Assembly: GCF_014699115.1 (NCBI RefSeq)
Contig: NZ_JACXAD010000004.1
Span: forward strand, 62,001-126,000
Source of the DNA: Hymenobacter montanus
GTDB lineage: Bacteria > Bacteroidota > Bacteroidia > Cytophagales > Hymenobacteraceae
Reading direction: 5' to 3'
DNA: 64,000 bases
Shown here: positions 17,680 through 26,278 of the stretch, piece by piece
How positions within the stretch are numbered: position 1 is the first letter of the stretch
Layout: each line of letters opens with the position of its first letter
Notes under the pieces: generated by a model
The model's database searches: none
What the model was told of the DNA's origin: nothing
Seen by the model: only the letters and a program-made list of their open reading frames with translations
Program-made: the position numbers and the translations under genes

Positions 17680-19086
17680 ATGGCTCACGTTGGTATTGAG
17701 TTACGGGTAGGTCCACAAGATGCGGGCGCTGGGGCTGATACAACTTCTTTCGCCCAATTCTACACGTTTTACACGGAGGACCCAGCGCACAAGGTGCAGC
17801 GAGTAAGCTTCAGCAAGCTGCTCAAGAGCTTGCGTCGGCTGCATCTGCTACCTACGGCCACGGGGTTGGATTTTCTGAACGTCGCCGCGACCGTTTATGC
17901 GGCCGACACCTGCGTGAAGCGGCACCGCTACGCGGCCGACAGCTGGACCCGGCAGTTGCACCTGTTCATTCCCGTGAGCGACCCCGCGCTGTGGCAGGCG
18001 CAGGAAGCCCTGCTGGCCGAACTGCTGAACTTTCTGACTGGAGACCTATGGCAACTTACCTTCCGGCTCAGCACCGACAGCATCACGGTGGCCAAGCGTC
18101 CCATGCGCCCGTCCACTTATCTTACGGATACCATTTGCTTGTTTTCCGGCGGCATGGATAGCTTTTTGGGGGCCATGAGATTGCTCCAAGCTGGTATGCG
18201 GCCCCTGTTGGTCGGGCATGCCAAGAGCAGCGATGTATCCGAATATCGCAACAAGGCGGCTACTGCGCTAGCAGGTCGTTACCCCACGCTCGACCCGCAA
18301 CTTGTGGAAGCCTACGTGCGGGTAGGTAAGCCCCAGGAAAACAATAAGGCTATTGACGGGGAAAACACGGAGCGGGGACGCTCATTTCTATTCTTGGCGC
18401 TGGGTGCAGCCTGCGCCTCTGCCCTGCCTGCTCCGGCCGCAGGGCAGCGTAAGCAACTTCACATTCCAGAAAACGGTTTCATTACGCTCAACCTGTCGTT
18501 GACGCCCCTTCGTCTGGGAGCGTACAGCACCCGCACCACGCACCCCTATTACCTGAGCCTAATGCAGCAACTGTTTGATGCGCTGCAACTGGAAACCACC
18601 ATTACAAACCCATTTGAATTCAAAACCAAGGGCGAGATGCTGATTGAAAGCGCTGATCCGGCGTTTGTAGCTAGTGTGGATACCATGTCGTGTAGTCGCC
18701 CAGCCACCCGCAATGCCAACCTAGAAGGCGCGGGCAAGCGCCATTGCGGCCGGTGCGTGCCGTGCATAATCCGCCGGGCAGCCCTTAAAAAAGCTAGACT
18801 ACCTGATGATAATAGCCAGTTGCGTGCCGATGGATATCCGCCCTATCGAACTGATATTTATACCGAAACGCTACACGTTTCGACCAGTGACAATACACCG
18901 GGCAAGGGAGAGCACGCCATGTCACTGCGGTACTTAAGCCAGCGAGCACGTACCCAGCCTAATTTCCTGACGGCTGCTATCCGTCTGACAGGGCCTCTGA
19001 ATGACCCTGAGAAATCGCTGGCTACTTACAAGAGTGGCTTAGCTGAAGTAGAAGCCGTGTTGCGACAGGTCCGCCTCGTTGACTGA
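17680..19086 (+). CDS. qatC: QatC: QueC-like (7-deazaguanine synthase-like) protein
   Basis: A 468-residue protein related to QueC, the enzyme that makes 7-cyano-7-deazaguanine, but longer by about 200 residues because of an added N-terminal domain (about 1-145). The PP-loop ATP motif is CLFSGGMDSFLGAMRLL (about 151-167, SGGxDS). The zinc site is visible as the Cys pattern in GKRHCGRCVPCIIRRAAL (about 353-370), with a further Cys upstream in DTMSCSRP. In Qat systems this protein is essential for defence and was proposed to modify protein or nucleic acid; the substrate here is unknown. The stop is two bases before the qatD start. Confidence 0.9.
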   Translation: MAHVGIELRVGPQDAGAGADTTSFAQFYTFYTEDPAHKVQRVSFSKLLKSLRRLHLLPTATGLDFLNVAATVYAADTCVKRHRYAADSWTRQLHLFIPVSDPALWQAQEALLAELLNFLTGDLWQLTFRLSTDSITVAKRPMRPSTYLTDTICLFSGGMDSFLGAMRLLQAGMRPLLVGHAKSSDVSEYRNKAATALAGRYPTLDPQLVEAYVRVGKPQENNKAIDGENTERGRSFLFLALGAACASALPAPAAGQRKQLHIPENGFITLNLSLTPLRLGAYSTRTTHPYYLSLMQQLFDALQLETTITNPFEFKTKGEMLIESADPAFVASVDTMSCSRPATRNANLEGAGKRHCGRCVPCIIRRAALKKARLPDDNSQLRADGYPPYRTDIYTETLHVSTSDNTPGKGEHAMSLRYLSQRARTQPNFLTAAIRLTGPLNDPEKSLATYKSGLAEVEAVLRQVRLVD

Positions 19087-19088
19087 GG

Positions 19089-19838
19089 ATGAGTTATTAC
19101 GTTGACACCCATTGCCACTTAGACCTATTCCCTGGTATTCGTACCGGCGTTGCCGAAGAAGATGCGCTACCCATTAAAACCATCACGGTTACCAATACCC
19201 CAACGCTATGGCAGCCTAATAAGAAGATATTTAAGGAGTGTTACAACATCCGGGTGGCGCTGGGTCTGCACCCTGAACTGGCAAGTCGGCGGGCACCTGA
19301 AGTAGAAAAGCTGCGAGCTGTGTTCGCCGAAGCTAAATACATTGGAGAAATAGGACTGGATGGCACTTCTAACGAGCAAGCCGAGCGACATGCCCAGTTG
19401 ACCGTGTTTCGAAACATACTAGATTCTCTTAAGCAGCAAGAGCCTAAAATTCTCACGGTGCATAGCCGCGGGGCTGCCCGCGAAACCATTGAGGAGCTGA
19501 AACAAGCGGTGCGCGGCACCTCGCACCAAGTTATTCTACATTGGTTTTCGGGGGGGCTTGATGAATTGCGCCAGGCTGTAGCTGCTGGATTTCTCTTTTC
19601 TGTCAACCATAAGATGGTTACTAGTCGCAACGGGCAGCAGATAATTCAAGCGCTACCTAGAAATACCGTGCTTACTGAAACAGATGCACCATTCACATTT
19701 GCTGGCAATATTTCCACTCGGCAACATTCGCTAAAAAGAACTCTTTCTGGTTTAGCTCAGCATTGGCATTGTGAGGTGGAAGAAGCAAAGCAACATGTAT
19801 GGGAGTGTTTTGGGCAAATGGTACGAGCTGCACGATAA
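19089..19838 (+). CDS. qatD: QatD: TatD-like metal-dependent DNase
   Basis: A 249-residue TatD-family hydrolase, the last gene of the Qat operon. The metal ligands can be followed: DTHCHLDLFPG (about 6-16, HxH), the bridging Glu in YIGEIGLDG, His in TVHSRGA, His in ILHWFSGG, and Asp in LTETDAPFTF. It differs from housekeeping TatD in its shorter N-terminal segment and in lacking the usual AxGxxP loop. TatD proteins cut DNA; in Qat the nuclease is thought to act during phage infection. It starts two bases after qatC, suggesting translational coupling. Confidence 0.9.
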   Translation: MSYYVDTHCHLDLFPGIRTGVAEEDALPIKTITVTNTPTLWQPNKKIFKECYNIRVALGLHPELASRRAPEVEKLRAVFAEAKYIGEIGLDGTSNEQAERHAQLTVFRNILDSLKQQEPKILTVHSRGAARETIEELKQAVRGTSHQVILHWFSGGLDELRQAVAAGFLFSVNHKMVTSRNGQQIIQALPRNTVLTETDAPFTFAGNISTRQHSLKRTLSGLAQHWHCEVEEAKQHVWECFGQMVRAAR

Positions 19839-20171
19839 GAAGCAGTACGTTAAGTAATGTATTGCATCAGATACACCGGGTTGCTTGTTTCGCCAATTCC
19901 ATCAAAATCGGGCCCGTCACAAGTCGGCAGATATACTACTGCAAAAGCGGCAACACAGTCAAGTACTAGGCCTCGCCCGACTGCCGTGTGCTAGCCTAAT
20001 TGGGGACTCTGTGCTACTTATCAGCCTAGATGGCATCCCCCTGCCGGATCTGCAAAGAGAGCTACGATGACAAGCAGGTGATACGTTGGAACCCCGTGAA
20101 GAGGCGCTTGGGGTAAAACGCCGAGGCCGCGTGGCACGTTATACCCCGAAACTCTCATTTAACTCTTTCCC
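19839..20171 (+). other. Gap after qatD with a very small CxxC ORF
   Basis: No recognised gene. An ATG-started frame at 20030-20116 encodes 28 residues beginning MASPCRICKESYDDKQVIRW, with a CxxC and a basic tail ending in KRRLG. It looks like the start of a zinc-ribbon or HNH-type protein cut short, or chance. A nearby open frame at 19885-20070 resembles nothing known. Confidence 0.25.
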
Positions 20172-20930
20172 ATGCCTGCCCTCCTTGGCACCCTGCGCAC
20201 GGGCACCAGCGGCATCGTCGTGCCCGGCCCCAAGGCCACCTTTCCGGAGGCCTACCAGGCGACGAGCCGCCTCACCTACTATGCCACCCTGTTTAACTCG
20301 GTGGAGATTAACAGCACCTTCTACCGCATCCCCCAGTCCAAAACGTTCGCTGCCTGGGCCGGTGAAACCGGCCCTGCGTTTGACTTTACCCTCAAGCTGT
20401 GGCGCGATATCACGCACACCAAGGCTCTTGCCGATGACCTCTCCGGCATGGTCCGCTTTCTAGAGGCCGCATGTGCGTTGGGCACCAAAAAGGGATGCCT
20501 GCTCATTCAGTTCCCGCCCAGCAACACCATTCGTCAGCTACACGCGGTCAGTGCCCTCTTGAATGCGCTTGCGGCTGCAGACCCCGCCCACGAGTGGCGC
20601 AAAGCGGTGGAGTTTCGTCACCCAAGCTGGTATGCAGATGATGCGTTTGAGATGCTGGACCACCACGGCGCCAGCCTCGTGCTGCACGACAAAGGTCCCG
20701 CCCGAAACGCCCGCCTTAACGAGGGGGCCGACTTTGTCTACATGCGCTTCCACGGCCCGCAGGGCAACTACCGCGAGTCCTACGAGCGCGACTTTCTACA
20801 CGACCAAGCCGAGCAGATACACGACTACCTCCAAGAGGGGAAAGACGTGTATGCCTACTTCAACAATACCATGGGCGCCGCTCTTGAAAATGCCCAAGAC
20901 CTGTACCGGCTGGTAGCGGAGCGGGCGTGA
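20172..20930 (+). CDS. DUF72 domain protein
   Basis: A 252-residue member of the DUF72 family, a TIM-barrel-like fold related to xylose isomerase-type enzymes. Family features are the N-terminal RTGTSGIVVPGPKATFPE, the NSVEINSTFYRIPQSKTFAAWA block (about 43-64), FTLKLWRDITHTK, LIQFPPS, VEFRHPSW (about 144-151), and VYMRFHGPQGNY with AYFNNTMGAALENAQ at the end. No biochemical role is established for the family. A bidirectional hairpin terminator lies downstream, before the convergent oxidoreductase gene. Confidence 0.85.
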   Translation: MPALLGTLRTGTSGIVVPGPKATFPEAYQATSRLTYYATLFNSVEINSTFYRIPQSKTFAAWAGETGPAFDFTLKLWRDITHTKALADDLSGMVRFLEAACALGTKKGCLLIQFPPSNTIRQLHAVSALLNALAAADPAHEWRKAVEFRHPSWYADDAFEMLDHHGASLVLHDKGPARNARLNEGADFVYMRFHGPQGNYRESYERDFLHDQAEQIHDYLQEGKDVYAYFNNTMGAALENAQDLYRLVAERA

Positions 20931-21083
20931 GCCGTACGACGCGCGTCCGGGGGCAGGGTGGCGCTGTTTACTTGCGCAGCTGTACCGGGTCTATCAGGCT
21001 ATATGGCCACAATTATCCTCAGCAAAGAGAATTCAAGGCGGTCCAGCTCGGAGGGAAGGGCTAACAGCAGCAAGATGGGGTGA

Positions 21084-21122
21084 AACCAAAACGAGCAGGC
21101 CAGTGGTCCGCTCGTTTTGGTT
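21084..21122. terminator. Bidirectional hairpin between DUF72 and SDR genes
   Basis: A 13-bp perfect stem at 21084-21096 and 21110-21122 (AACCAAAACGAGC and its complement). The A-rich and T-rich ends suit termination from both converging genes. Confidence 0.75.
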
Positions 21123-21183
21123 GTGATTCGTGCAACTGACTTACTCACCATTCCTTGCGGTGGGAATTGTGTTTGCGGGGCAG

Positions 21184-22053
21184 TTAGGCGCTAACTGGGC
21201 TTAGAAAGTCAGCCAGCACGTCCCGCATAGAGCGCGGCGGGCGGCCGAGTAGCGCGCTCAGGGTGGGGTCGACGGCGGCGAAGTCGCCGCGCCGAGAGGA
21301 CCGGAACGAGCCCAGCAGGAGGTCGGCCACTGGCGCTGGTACGCCCTGCGCTACTTGGGCCTTCACCCAGGCTTCATCGGTCAGGGTCTCGTGCTGGATG
21401 TCGCGCCCCGTTATTTCCGAGGCCAGGCGGGCGAGGTCGGCCATGGTCACGGCTTCGGCGGCGGTGAGCGGGGGCGTGGGGCCGTCGAAGCGGCCGGGTT
21501 GGGCCAGCAGCAGCGCGTCGGCTTCGGCCAGGTCGGCGCGGGTGGTCCAGCTCACGGGGCCGTCTTCTGGCGTTTGCAGCAGGCCGGCCTTCAGTCCGTA
21601 CCCGACCATGTGCAGGGCACTTTCGGCATAGAAGCCGTGGCGTAGCGCGGTGTACGGCACGCGGTAGGTGGCCAACAGGGCTTCGCTGGCGGCGTGGTTC
21701 TGGGCCGGGTCGAAAAACGAATCGGGCCGCGCGCCCATGTGGCTCGTGTACAGGATGCGGCCGGCGCCGGACGCCGCGGCCGCGTCGATGGCGACGCGGT
21801 GCAGTTGCCGGGCTTCTTCCCCGAGCTTATCGGCGGAAACTAAGAAGATTTGGTCGGCCCCTGCGAAGGCGGTCCGCAAGCTCTCGGGCCGGGCATAATC
21901 GCCGGCGCGCACCGACACCCCCTGTTCGGCAAAGGTGGCGGCCTGGGCGGGGTTGCGCACGCTGGTCACCAGCCGCGTCGCGGGTAGGGTGCGCAATAAA
22001 TGGGTGAGCACAGCGGTTCCTAATTGGCCGTTGGCTCCGGTGATAACAATCAT
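21184..22053 (-). CDS. NmrA-like NAD(P)-dependent oxidoreductase (QorB type)
   Basis: A 289-residue atypical short-chain dehydrogenase similar to NAD(P)H:quinone oxidoreductase 2 (QorB/YtfG). It has the extended-SDR Rossmann motif MIVITGANGQLGTAVLTHLL, the pattern VRAGDYARPESLRTAFAGADQIFLVS (about 50-75), and ILYTSHMGARPDSFFDPAQNHAASE, where the usual Tyr-x3-Lys is replaced by the NmrA/QorB pattern. Such proteins reduce quinones or sense redox state. It is the third gene after an AraC regulator and a DUF5519 gene on the same strand, so it is probably under that regulator. Confidence 0.85.
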   Translation of the reverse strand: MIVITGANGQLGTAVLTHLLRTLPATRLVTSVRNPAQAATFAEQGVSVRAGDYARPESLRTAFAGADQIFLVSADKLGEEARQLHRVAIDAAAASGAGRILYTSHMGARPDSFFDPAQNHAASEALLATYRVPYTALRHGFYAESALHMVGYGLKAGLLQTPEDGPVSWTTRADLAEADALLLAQPGRFDGPTPPLTAAEAVTMADLARLASEITGRDIQHETLTDEAWVKAQVAQGVPAPVADLLLGSFRSSRRGDFAAVDPTLSALLGRPPRSMRDVLADFLSPVSA

Positions 22054-22120
22054 AGTGGTGGGGTGATGGTGATAAAAGCGAAACGGTGGGCCGTACCGGC
22101 TACTTGGTCAGGGGCCTGGG

Positions 22121-22543
22121 TCACGGCCGGGGCTGGGCGTGGACGCGCTCGGTGAGGGTGGCCAATGGCACGCCCCGCAGGCGGTCGTAATTGAGTTGAA
22201 AGAGCCAGCGGGCGTGGTCGGCGTCGGCGTCGGTGCGAATCAGAAACGTGACCCAGTCGCCGGGGCCCCCGCCGTAGGGAAACGGGCGGGCCAGGCCCTG
22301 CGTCAGCAGCGGCCGGCCCAGGGCCGGCGTCGTGGCTAGGTGCACTTCCCCGTTCAGGTGGATGTGGCCCAGTTCTTCTTCGCCCACGTAGAAATCCGCG
22401 CCGTCGGCGCGGGTGCGGTCGAACAAGTCCCAGTGGGTGGCCGCGATGACGGCCGGCCAGGCCTGCACCGCCGCGGCGGTTTTCTGGCCGGGGCCCGCCA
22501 GCACGGGCGGGGGCTGTATGGGACCTTTTTCTTCGAGTTTCAT
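22121..22543 (-). CDS. DUF5519 (luciferase-family domain) protein
   Basis: A 140-residue protein of the family described as DUF5519 or luciferase-like domain. Recognisable elements are VGEEELGHIHLNGEVHLATTPALGR, then GLARPFPYGGGPGDWVTFLIRTDADADHARWLFQLNYDRL. The His of GHIHLNG and the PFPY segment are characteristic. No enzymatic activity is known. It starts nine bases downstream of the AraC regulator and precedes the QorB-like gene, forming a likely three-gene operon for a stress or electrophile response (inference from context). Confidence 0.75.
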   Translation of the reverse strand: MKLEEKGPIQPPPVLAGPGQKTAAAVQAWPAVIAATHWDLFDRTRADGADFYVGEEELGHIHLNGEVHLATTPALGRPLLTQGLARPFPYGGGPGDWVTFLIRTDADADHARWLFQLNYDRLRGVPLATLTERVHAQPRP

Positions 22544-22552
22544 GGGCAGGGG

Positions 22553-23467
22553 TTAGTTGAAAGAGTTGCGGAAAGCCAGCGGCGAGAGGGCCGTCTTGGT
22601 CTTGAAGAGCTTGCTGAACGACTGCGCGTGCTCGAAGCCCAGGGCGTAGGCGATTTCGCTCACCGACCGCGCCGTGGTGGCGAGCTGCTGCTTGGCCTGT
22701 TCGATGAGTTTATCCTGGATGTGTTGCTGGGTGCTCTGGCCCGTGAGGGTCTTGAGCAGGACGCTCAAGTAGTTGGGCGACACATGCAGCTGGTCGGCGA
22801 TGTACTGGACCGTGGGCGGCCCGTGCTGGGGCAGTGCGTCGCTGGCGAAGTAGGCCGTGAGCAGGTCTTCCAGTCGTTCGAGCAGCTGATGGTTTGCCAT
22901 CTGGCGGGTGAGGAATTGCCGTTGGTAGAAGCGCTCGGAATACGTTAGTAGCAGCTCGAGCTGGGCCACGATGACACGCTGGCTATAGGCGTCCATGTTC
23001 GCGTGGTATTCCTGGGCAATGTGCTGCAGAATATCCGTCATCTGGCGCTCTTCCTTCTCGGACAAGTGCAGGGCCTCGTGCACGGCGTAGCTAAAAAACG
23101 GGTACTGGCGGATGGTCTTGGCCAGCGGCGTATTCCAGAGGAAATCGGGGTGCAGGAGCAGCAGCCAGCCCTCGTGGTGGAGGGGGCCGTCGGCCTCCAC
23201 GGTCAGGACCTGGCCCGGGGCCATGAACACCATGACGCCCTCGTCGAAATCGTAATGCTGCTGGCCGTACTTGAGCTTGCCGGTGAAGTTGCGCTTGAGG
23301 GCAATCGAGTAGAAGTTATGAACCAGCGTGGCGGGCGAGCCGTCCGCGGCGTAGCACATGTCGTCGAAGGAAACGACGCTGATGAGCGGATGGGCCGGCT
23401 TGGGTAGCCCGCGCAGTTGGTGAAAAGCGGTAATGGTTTCGACTGGGCGGGGTTGCTCTTTTTTCAT
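22553..23467 (-). CDS. AraC-family transcriptional regulator
   Basis: A 304-residue regulator. The ATG at 23465-23467 (MKKEQPRPVET) is chosen over the upstream start, which lacks conservation. The N-terminal half is a cupin-type sensor domain (MVFMAPGQVLTVEADG, about 80-95). The C-terminal HTH pair spans about 200-300: first helix-turn-helix VQYIADQLHVSPNYLSVLLKTLTG, second SVSEIAYALGFEHAQSFSKLFKTKTALSPLAFR, the family signature. It heads the operon with DUF5519 and QorB-like genes and probably controls it. Confidence 0.9.
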   Translation of the reverse strand: MKKEQPRPVETITAFHQLRGLPKPAHPLISVVSFDDMCYAADGSPATLVHNFYSIALKRNFTGKLKYGQQHYDFDEGVMVFMAPGQVLTVEADGPLHHEGWLLLLHPDFLWNTPLAKTIRQYPFFSYAVHEALHLSEKEERQMTDILQHIAQEYHANMDAYSQRVIVAQLELLLTYSERFYQRQFLTRQMANHQLLERLEDLLTAYFASDALPQHGPPTVQYIADQLHVSPNYLSVLLKTLTGQSTQQHIQDKLIEQAKQQLATTARSVSEIAYALGFEHAQSFSKLFKTKTALSPLAFRNSFN

Positions 23468-23784
23468 GGCACAGGCATCGGGTGATGGCTCAGCAGAAAC
23501 CAACTAGCGACGGGTTGTTTTTCAGGGTTCGCGGCTGAGGGGACCTGGTTGGATTATGGCACAAAGGTCCGCCGGAGATTTTGGGCACCCGTAGCCAAAT
23601 CTCTGATTGTTGTAGTCGTTTCGTGGGGCGGCGGGTGCCTGGTTTCAGCGCCCACTGCGCCAACGGGGGAGGAAGCCAGGCTTAGCCCTTCCTGGCTGTT
23701 AGCTAGGACTGAGTACGGAAGGAGTTTAACGTGGCGCCCCAAAAGGGGCTTTTGAGGTTAAGCTGCTCGTATGTTTCCTGCTCA

Positions 23785-24117
23785 CTACGCCTCCTGCGTA
23801 GTGTTGGCGGTCCCGTCTTGGTATTCGGCGATGTTGTAGTATTCGCCACGCCATAAAAACACGATGCAGTCGGCATCTTGCTCTAAGCTGCCGGATTCGC
23901 GGAGGTCACTGAGGAAAGGGCGCTTCTCACCGTCGCGCTTTTCCACGTCGCGGGAGAGTTGGGAGAGGGCAATGACGGGCGCGTTGAGCTCCTTGGCTAG
24001 TTCCTTGAGGCCGCGGCTGATGCTGCCTACTTCCTGCTCACGGTTGCCTTTGGTGTCGCCGCGCATGAGTTGTATATAGTCGACCAGGACCAAGCTGAGG
24101 TCCTTTAGTGCCGCCTC
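23785..24117 (-). pseudogene. Fragment of replicative helicase DnaB
   Basis: A remnant of about 110 residues matching the RecA-like C-terminal domain of DnaB: the Walker B region [16 protein letters not shown], then [30 protein letters not shown], and [20 protein letters not shown]. The frame begins after a stop with no N-terminal or hexamer-linker domain, and ends at NTTQEA shortly after YY, lacking the last DnaB motifs. It cannot be a working helicase. It may derive from a phage, plasmid or chromosomal copy by recombination. The neighbourhood holds other gene fragments. Confidence 0.8.
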
Positions 24118-24132
24118 CTAGTAACCGCCGGC

Positions 24133-24723
24133 CTAGCGTGTCGGCTTCCATCCCGGTGGCACCACGCGCTTGCCCACCGCATCAAAGGAGTAGAAACGCT
24201 TCCGAGCTTCCTTATTTTCGTGCAGCTTAGCGAAGCGGTGCTCTACATAAGCTGTATCAGTAGGCGTCGCCAGCTTAAAATAGGTGGTCCGTACTTCGAG
24301 CACGGAGTCCCCGTCCAGCACCTGAGGAACTGTCACCATATGAAAGTCTGGTTGACCGGTAGGAAAATACTCGTGCCAGTAGTTTTCTTGTGGCCAACTC
24401 GTCTGCGTGAACTCGGCCCACAGGCGACCGTCCGTCCGCAGGCGCCGCCACTCTCCATGCGGCAGGAACGTGTACTTGTACTTGCCCTTCGGCGTCGGAG
24501 TCACGCGTAGCGGCCCCTCATCGTAATAATCCTTCCAGATCGATTGAAACGCTTTATGCGTCTTCTCAATCGTTTCCCCCCGCCGTAGCGCGGCCACTTC
24601 CTCGTGCGTGAGATGGCGTTGATATTCCCGGTTTTTGTAGTCCAGGGGCAGCGGACGGGAGAGCAAGTAGACGCCCCCGCTGAGAGCGAGCGTCAGCGCG
24701 AGCAAAATGGGCCAGTTATCCAT
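24133..24723 (-). CDS. Hypothetical protein with N-terminal membrane anchor
   Basis: A 196-residue protein, not recognised. From the ATG at 24721-24723 the N-terminus MDNWPILLALTLALSGGVYLL is one hydrophobic helix, either a membrane anchor or an uncleaved signal. The rest is soluble with several Tyr/Trp-rich strands (KGKYKYTFLPHGEWRRL, ENYWHEYFPTGQPDFH) and a basic C-terminus ending KRVVPPGWKPTR. The frame is open 32 codons upstream but the residues there are not anchor-like. It lies between a DnaB fragment and a transposase relic, so it may belong to the accessory material. Confidence 0.5.
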   Translation of the reverse strand: MDNWPILLALTLALSGGVYLLSRPLPLDYKNREYQRHLTHEEVAALRRGETIEKTHKAFQSIWKDYYDEGPLRVTPTPKGKYKYTFLPHGEWRRLRTDGRLWAEFTQTSWPQENYWHEYFPTGQPDFHMVTVPQVLDGDSVLEVRTTYFKLATPTDTAYVEHRFAKLHENKEARKRFYSFDAVGKRVVPPGWKPTR

Positions 24724-24847
24724 GGGCTGAGAACGAGAGGGAGGAAGCCAAAAGTAAGCCTGCCAGTTTCCACCGCTTGCAGAGGGGACTGAGTAGGGTG
24801 CTGAAAGGCCAGCCCACATAGTTCTTAGCTAGCGCTTTTGAGGCGAC

Positions 24848-25030
24848 TGTGCATCGCTCCACTATCAGACCACGGACAAGCTCAACGAGCGCCTATAAGC
24901 CTTCTGGCTGGCCTATAACCAAGCCAAGTGCTTGAAGACCCTACGCGGGCTGACTTCACACGAATTCGTTTGTGCCCAGTGGTAACAGAACCCCACTATC
25001 TTTACCCGTGACCCCACCTACCTCATCCGG
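24848..25030 (+). pseudogene. Relic of an IS481-type transposase (C-terminus)
   Basis: Reading in one frame from 24848 gives LHYQTTDKLNERL, a stop, AFWLAYNQAKCLKTLRGLTSHEFVCAQW, a second stop, then a tail like FTRDPTYLIRGL. This matches the conserved C-terminal end of IS481-family integrase-core transposases (LAYNxAxRLKTLRGLTPYEFIC). Two in-frame stops and the absence of the catalytic domain show a dead fragment. No terminal inverted repeats are evident. Confidence 0.75.
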
Positions 25031-25156
25031 GGACTATACCCTAAAGTGGTTTCTAAGTTTATGTACAGGCCTAGTAGCTAGCTGTTTGTCCTGATTGCTC
25101 CACGTACACTGCATTCGTTTCAACTTTGTGTCAACAGTGACCTACTAGCAAACAGC

Positions 25157-25741
25157 ATGAGAAAGCTCAGAATCATGGAACACGTCTCCCTGGATGGCGT
25201 AATCCAGCACGAAGAAGACGAAGGCTTCGCACATGGTAATTGGACGGTACCTTATCGGACGCCGGCGGGGCTGGCGGCCGTGGTCGAGGCCTACGGCAGC
25301 TGTTTCGATTTGCTATTGGGCCGCCGCACCTACGATGCCTGGGCTGGCTTCTGGCCGACGGCCGGGGATAGCCCGATGGCCAACGGGCTGAATGCGGCGA
25401 CGAAATATGTCGCGACCCACCGGCCGGAGAGCCTCCAATGGGGCCCGGTCCAGGACTTGGGCACGGATATCCTAGAGGGTATTCGCCGCCTCAAATCAAC
25501 GAACGGCCCGGACCTGATTGTCTGCGGGAGTTCCACGTTGACTTCCTTATTGCTCGAGCAGGGCTTGGCCGACGAGGTGGTGCTGCTGGTCTACCCGGTC
25601 TTGCTGGGCCGAGGCAAACGCTTTTTTTCGGACCGTGCCGACCCGTGCGAGCTCGCGTTCGTCAGTACGCAGACGACTTCCACGGGTGTGCTCCTCAACA
25701 CGTACCGGTACGTGGGAGCGCTACGGCCGGCTGGTCATTGA
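25157..25741 (+). CDS. Dihydrofolate reductase family protein (RibD C-terminal-like)
   Basis: A 194-residue protein with the DHFR-like fold of the RibD C-terminal family (YwjB/YyaP group). Markers are MRKLRIMEHVSLDGVIQ at the start, DLLLGRRTYDAWAGFWP (about 55-71), KYVATHRPES, GPDLIVCGSSTLTSLLLEQGLADEVVLLVYPVLLGRGKRFF (about 119-158), and a late TGVLLNTYRY. These proteins bind NADPH and reduce unknown substrates; the true substrate is not predictable. It stands alone between mobile relics. Confidence 0.9.
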   Translation: MRKLRIMEHVSLDGVIQHEEDEGFAHGNWTVPYRTPAGLAAVVEAYGSCFDLLLGRRTYDAWAGFWPTAGDSPMANGLNAATKYVATHRPESLQWGPVQDLGTDILEGIRRLKSTNGPDLIVCGSSTLTSLLLEQGLADEVVLLVYPVLLGRGKRFFSDRADPCELAFVSTQTTSTGVLLNTYRYVGALRPAGH

Positions 25742-25892
25742 CCAGATGAACGCTTCGCTCAAGGGGGCAACGTCGAGCTCGTGCGCTACGAAATCTACCT
25801 GGAAAATGGATGCGCGTTGCATTGCCTGACCAGACCCCGTGGGGTCCTGATAGGTGGCGGCTCACCATATAGGGCGCTATTTGCTGTATCCT
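25742..25892 (+). other. Gap with an unassigned open frame
   Basis: The frame from about 25748 is open without a start codon and reads ERFAQGGNVELVRYEIYLENG at its beginning. I cannot match it to a family. It looks like a coding remnant and fits the decayed state of this region. Confidence 0.2.
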
Positions 25893-26093
25893 TTAGGCAA
25901 TCACGCCCACGCGCCGCTTATTAGTGGGCATACCTGCCTGCCCGTTGTCCTCAAACCAAACCGGCCTGACCCGGGTAAGCGCCTCAAGGCCGCCATCCCT
26001 GAAAGCCGATACGCTCCTCTTCAATCGCTCATCCGAGGCCACGGTCCAGCTTCCGCCGCCGGGGTTAACCGCGTATCCATTAAACTGGAGCAA
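25893..26093 (-). pseudogene. Fragment of a tail-fibre (peptidase S74 chaperone) domain
   Basis: About 66 residues on the minus strand read LLQFNGYAVNPGGGSWTVAS, followed by DERLKRSVSAFRDGGLEALT and RVRPVWFEDNG, then RRVGVIA and a stop. The SDERLKxxV and the RxVGVIA strings are diagnostic of the S74 intramolecular chaperone domain of phage tail fibres and of Bacteroidota tail_fiber-type secreted proteins. In intact proteins VGVIA is followed by QEV and the catalytic region. Here the frame ends at once, and no start or stalk precedes it. It is a remnant. Confidence 0.75.
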
Positions 26094-26278
26094 ATAGGCA
26101 GGGCTGTGGTATCGATGTAACTAGATGCTGTATATGAATAGTTTATATCACGAGCGAACCCCGAACACCCGCCGAATCGACCCTCTTTTCTATCGTTTTG
26201 TCACGTAAGGGCCGCTATTTTTTCCGCCCTGATTGCGTTGCGAATGTGGCCGAATTTAAAAAGAAAATGAGGTGAGGT
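26094..26278. other. AT-rich gap upstream of the tRNA array
   Basis: No gene seen. The sequence is moderately AT-rich and leads into the promoter at 26279. Confidence 0.4.

Noticed and set aside
17680..19838. Housekeeping queC and tatD genes
   Set aside because: The QueC-like protein is much longer than QueC, no other queuosine genes are nearby, and the order with a KAP ATPase and QatB matches the Qat system.
14383..20171. Attachment-site duplication of the tRNA-Asn 3' end flanking the Qat region
   Set aside because: I looked for a second copy of the tRNA 3' segment downstream and for an integrase gene and found neither, so no attachment sites are listed.
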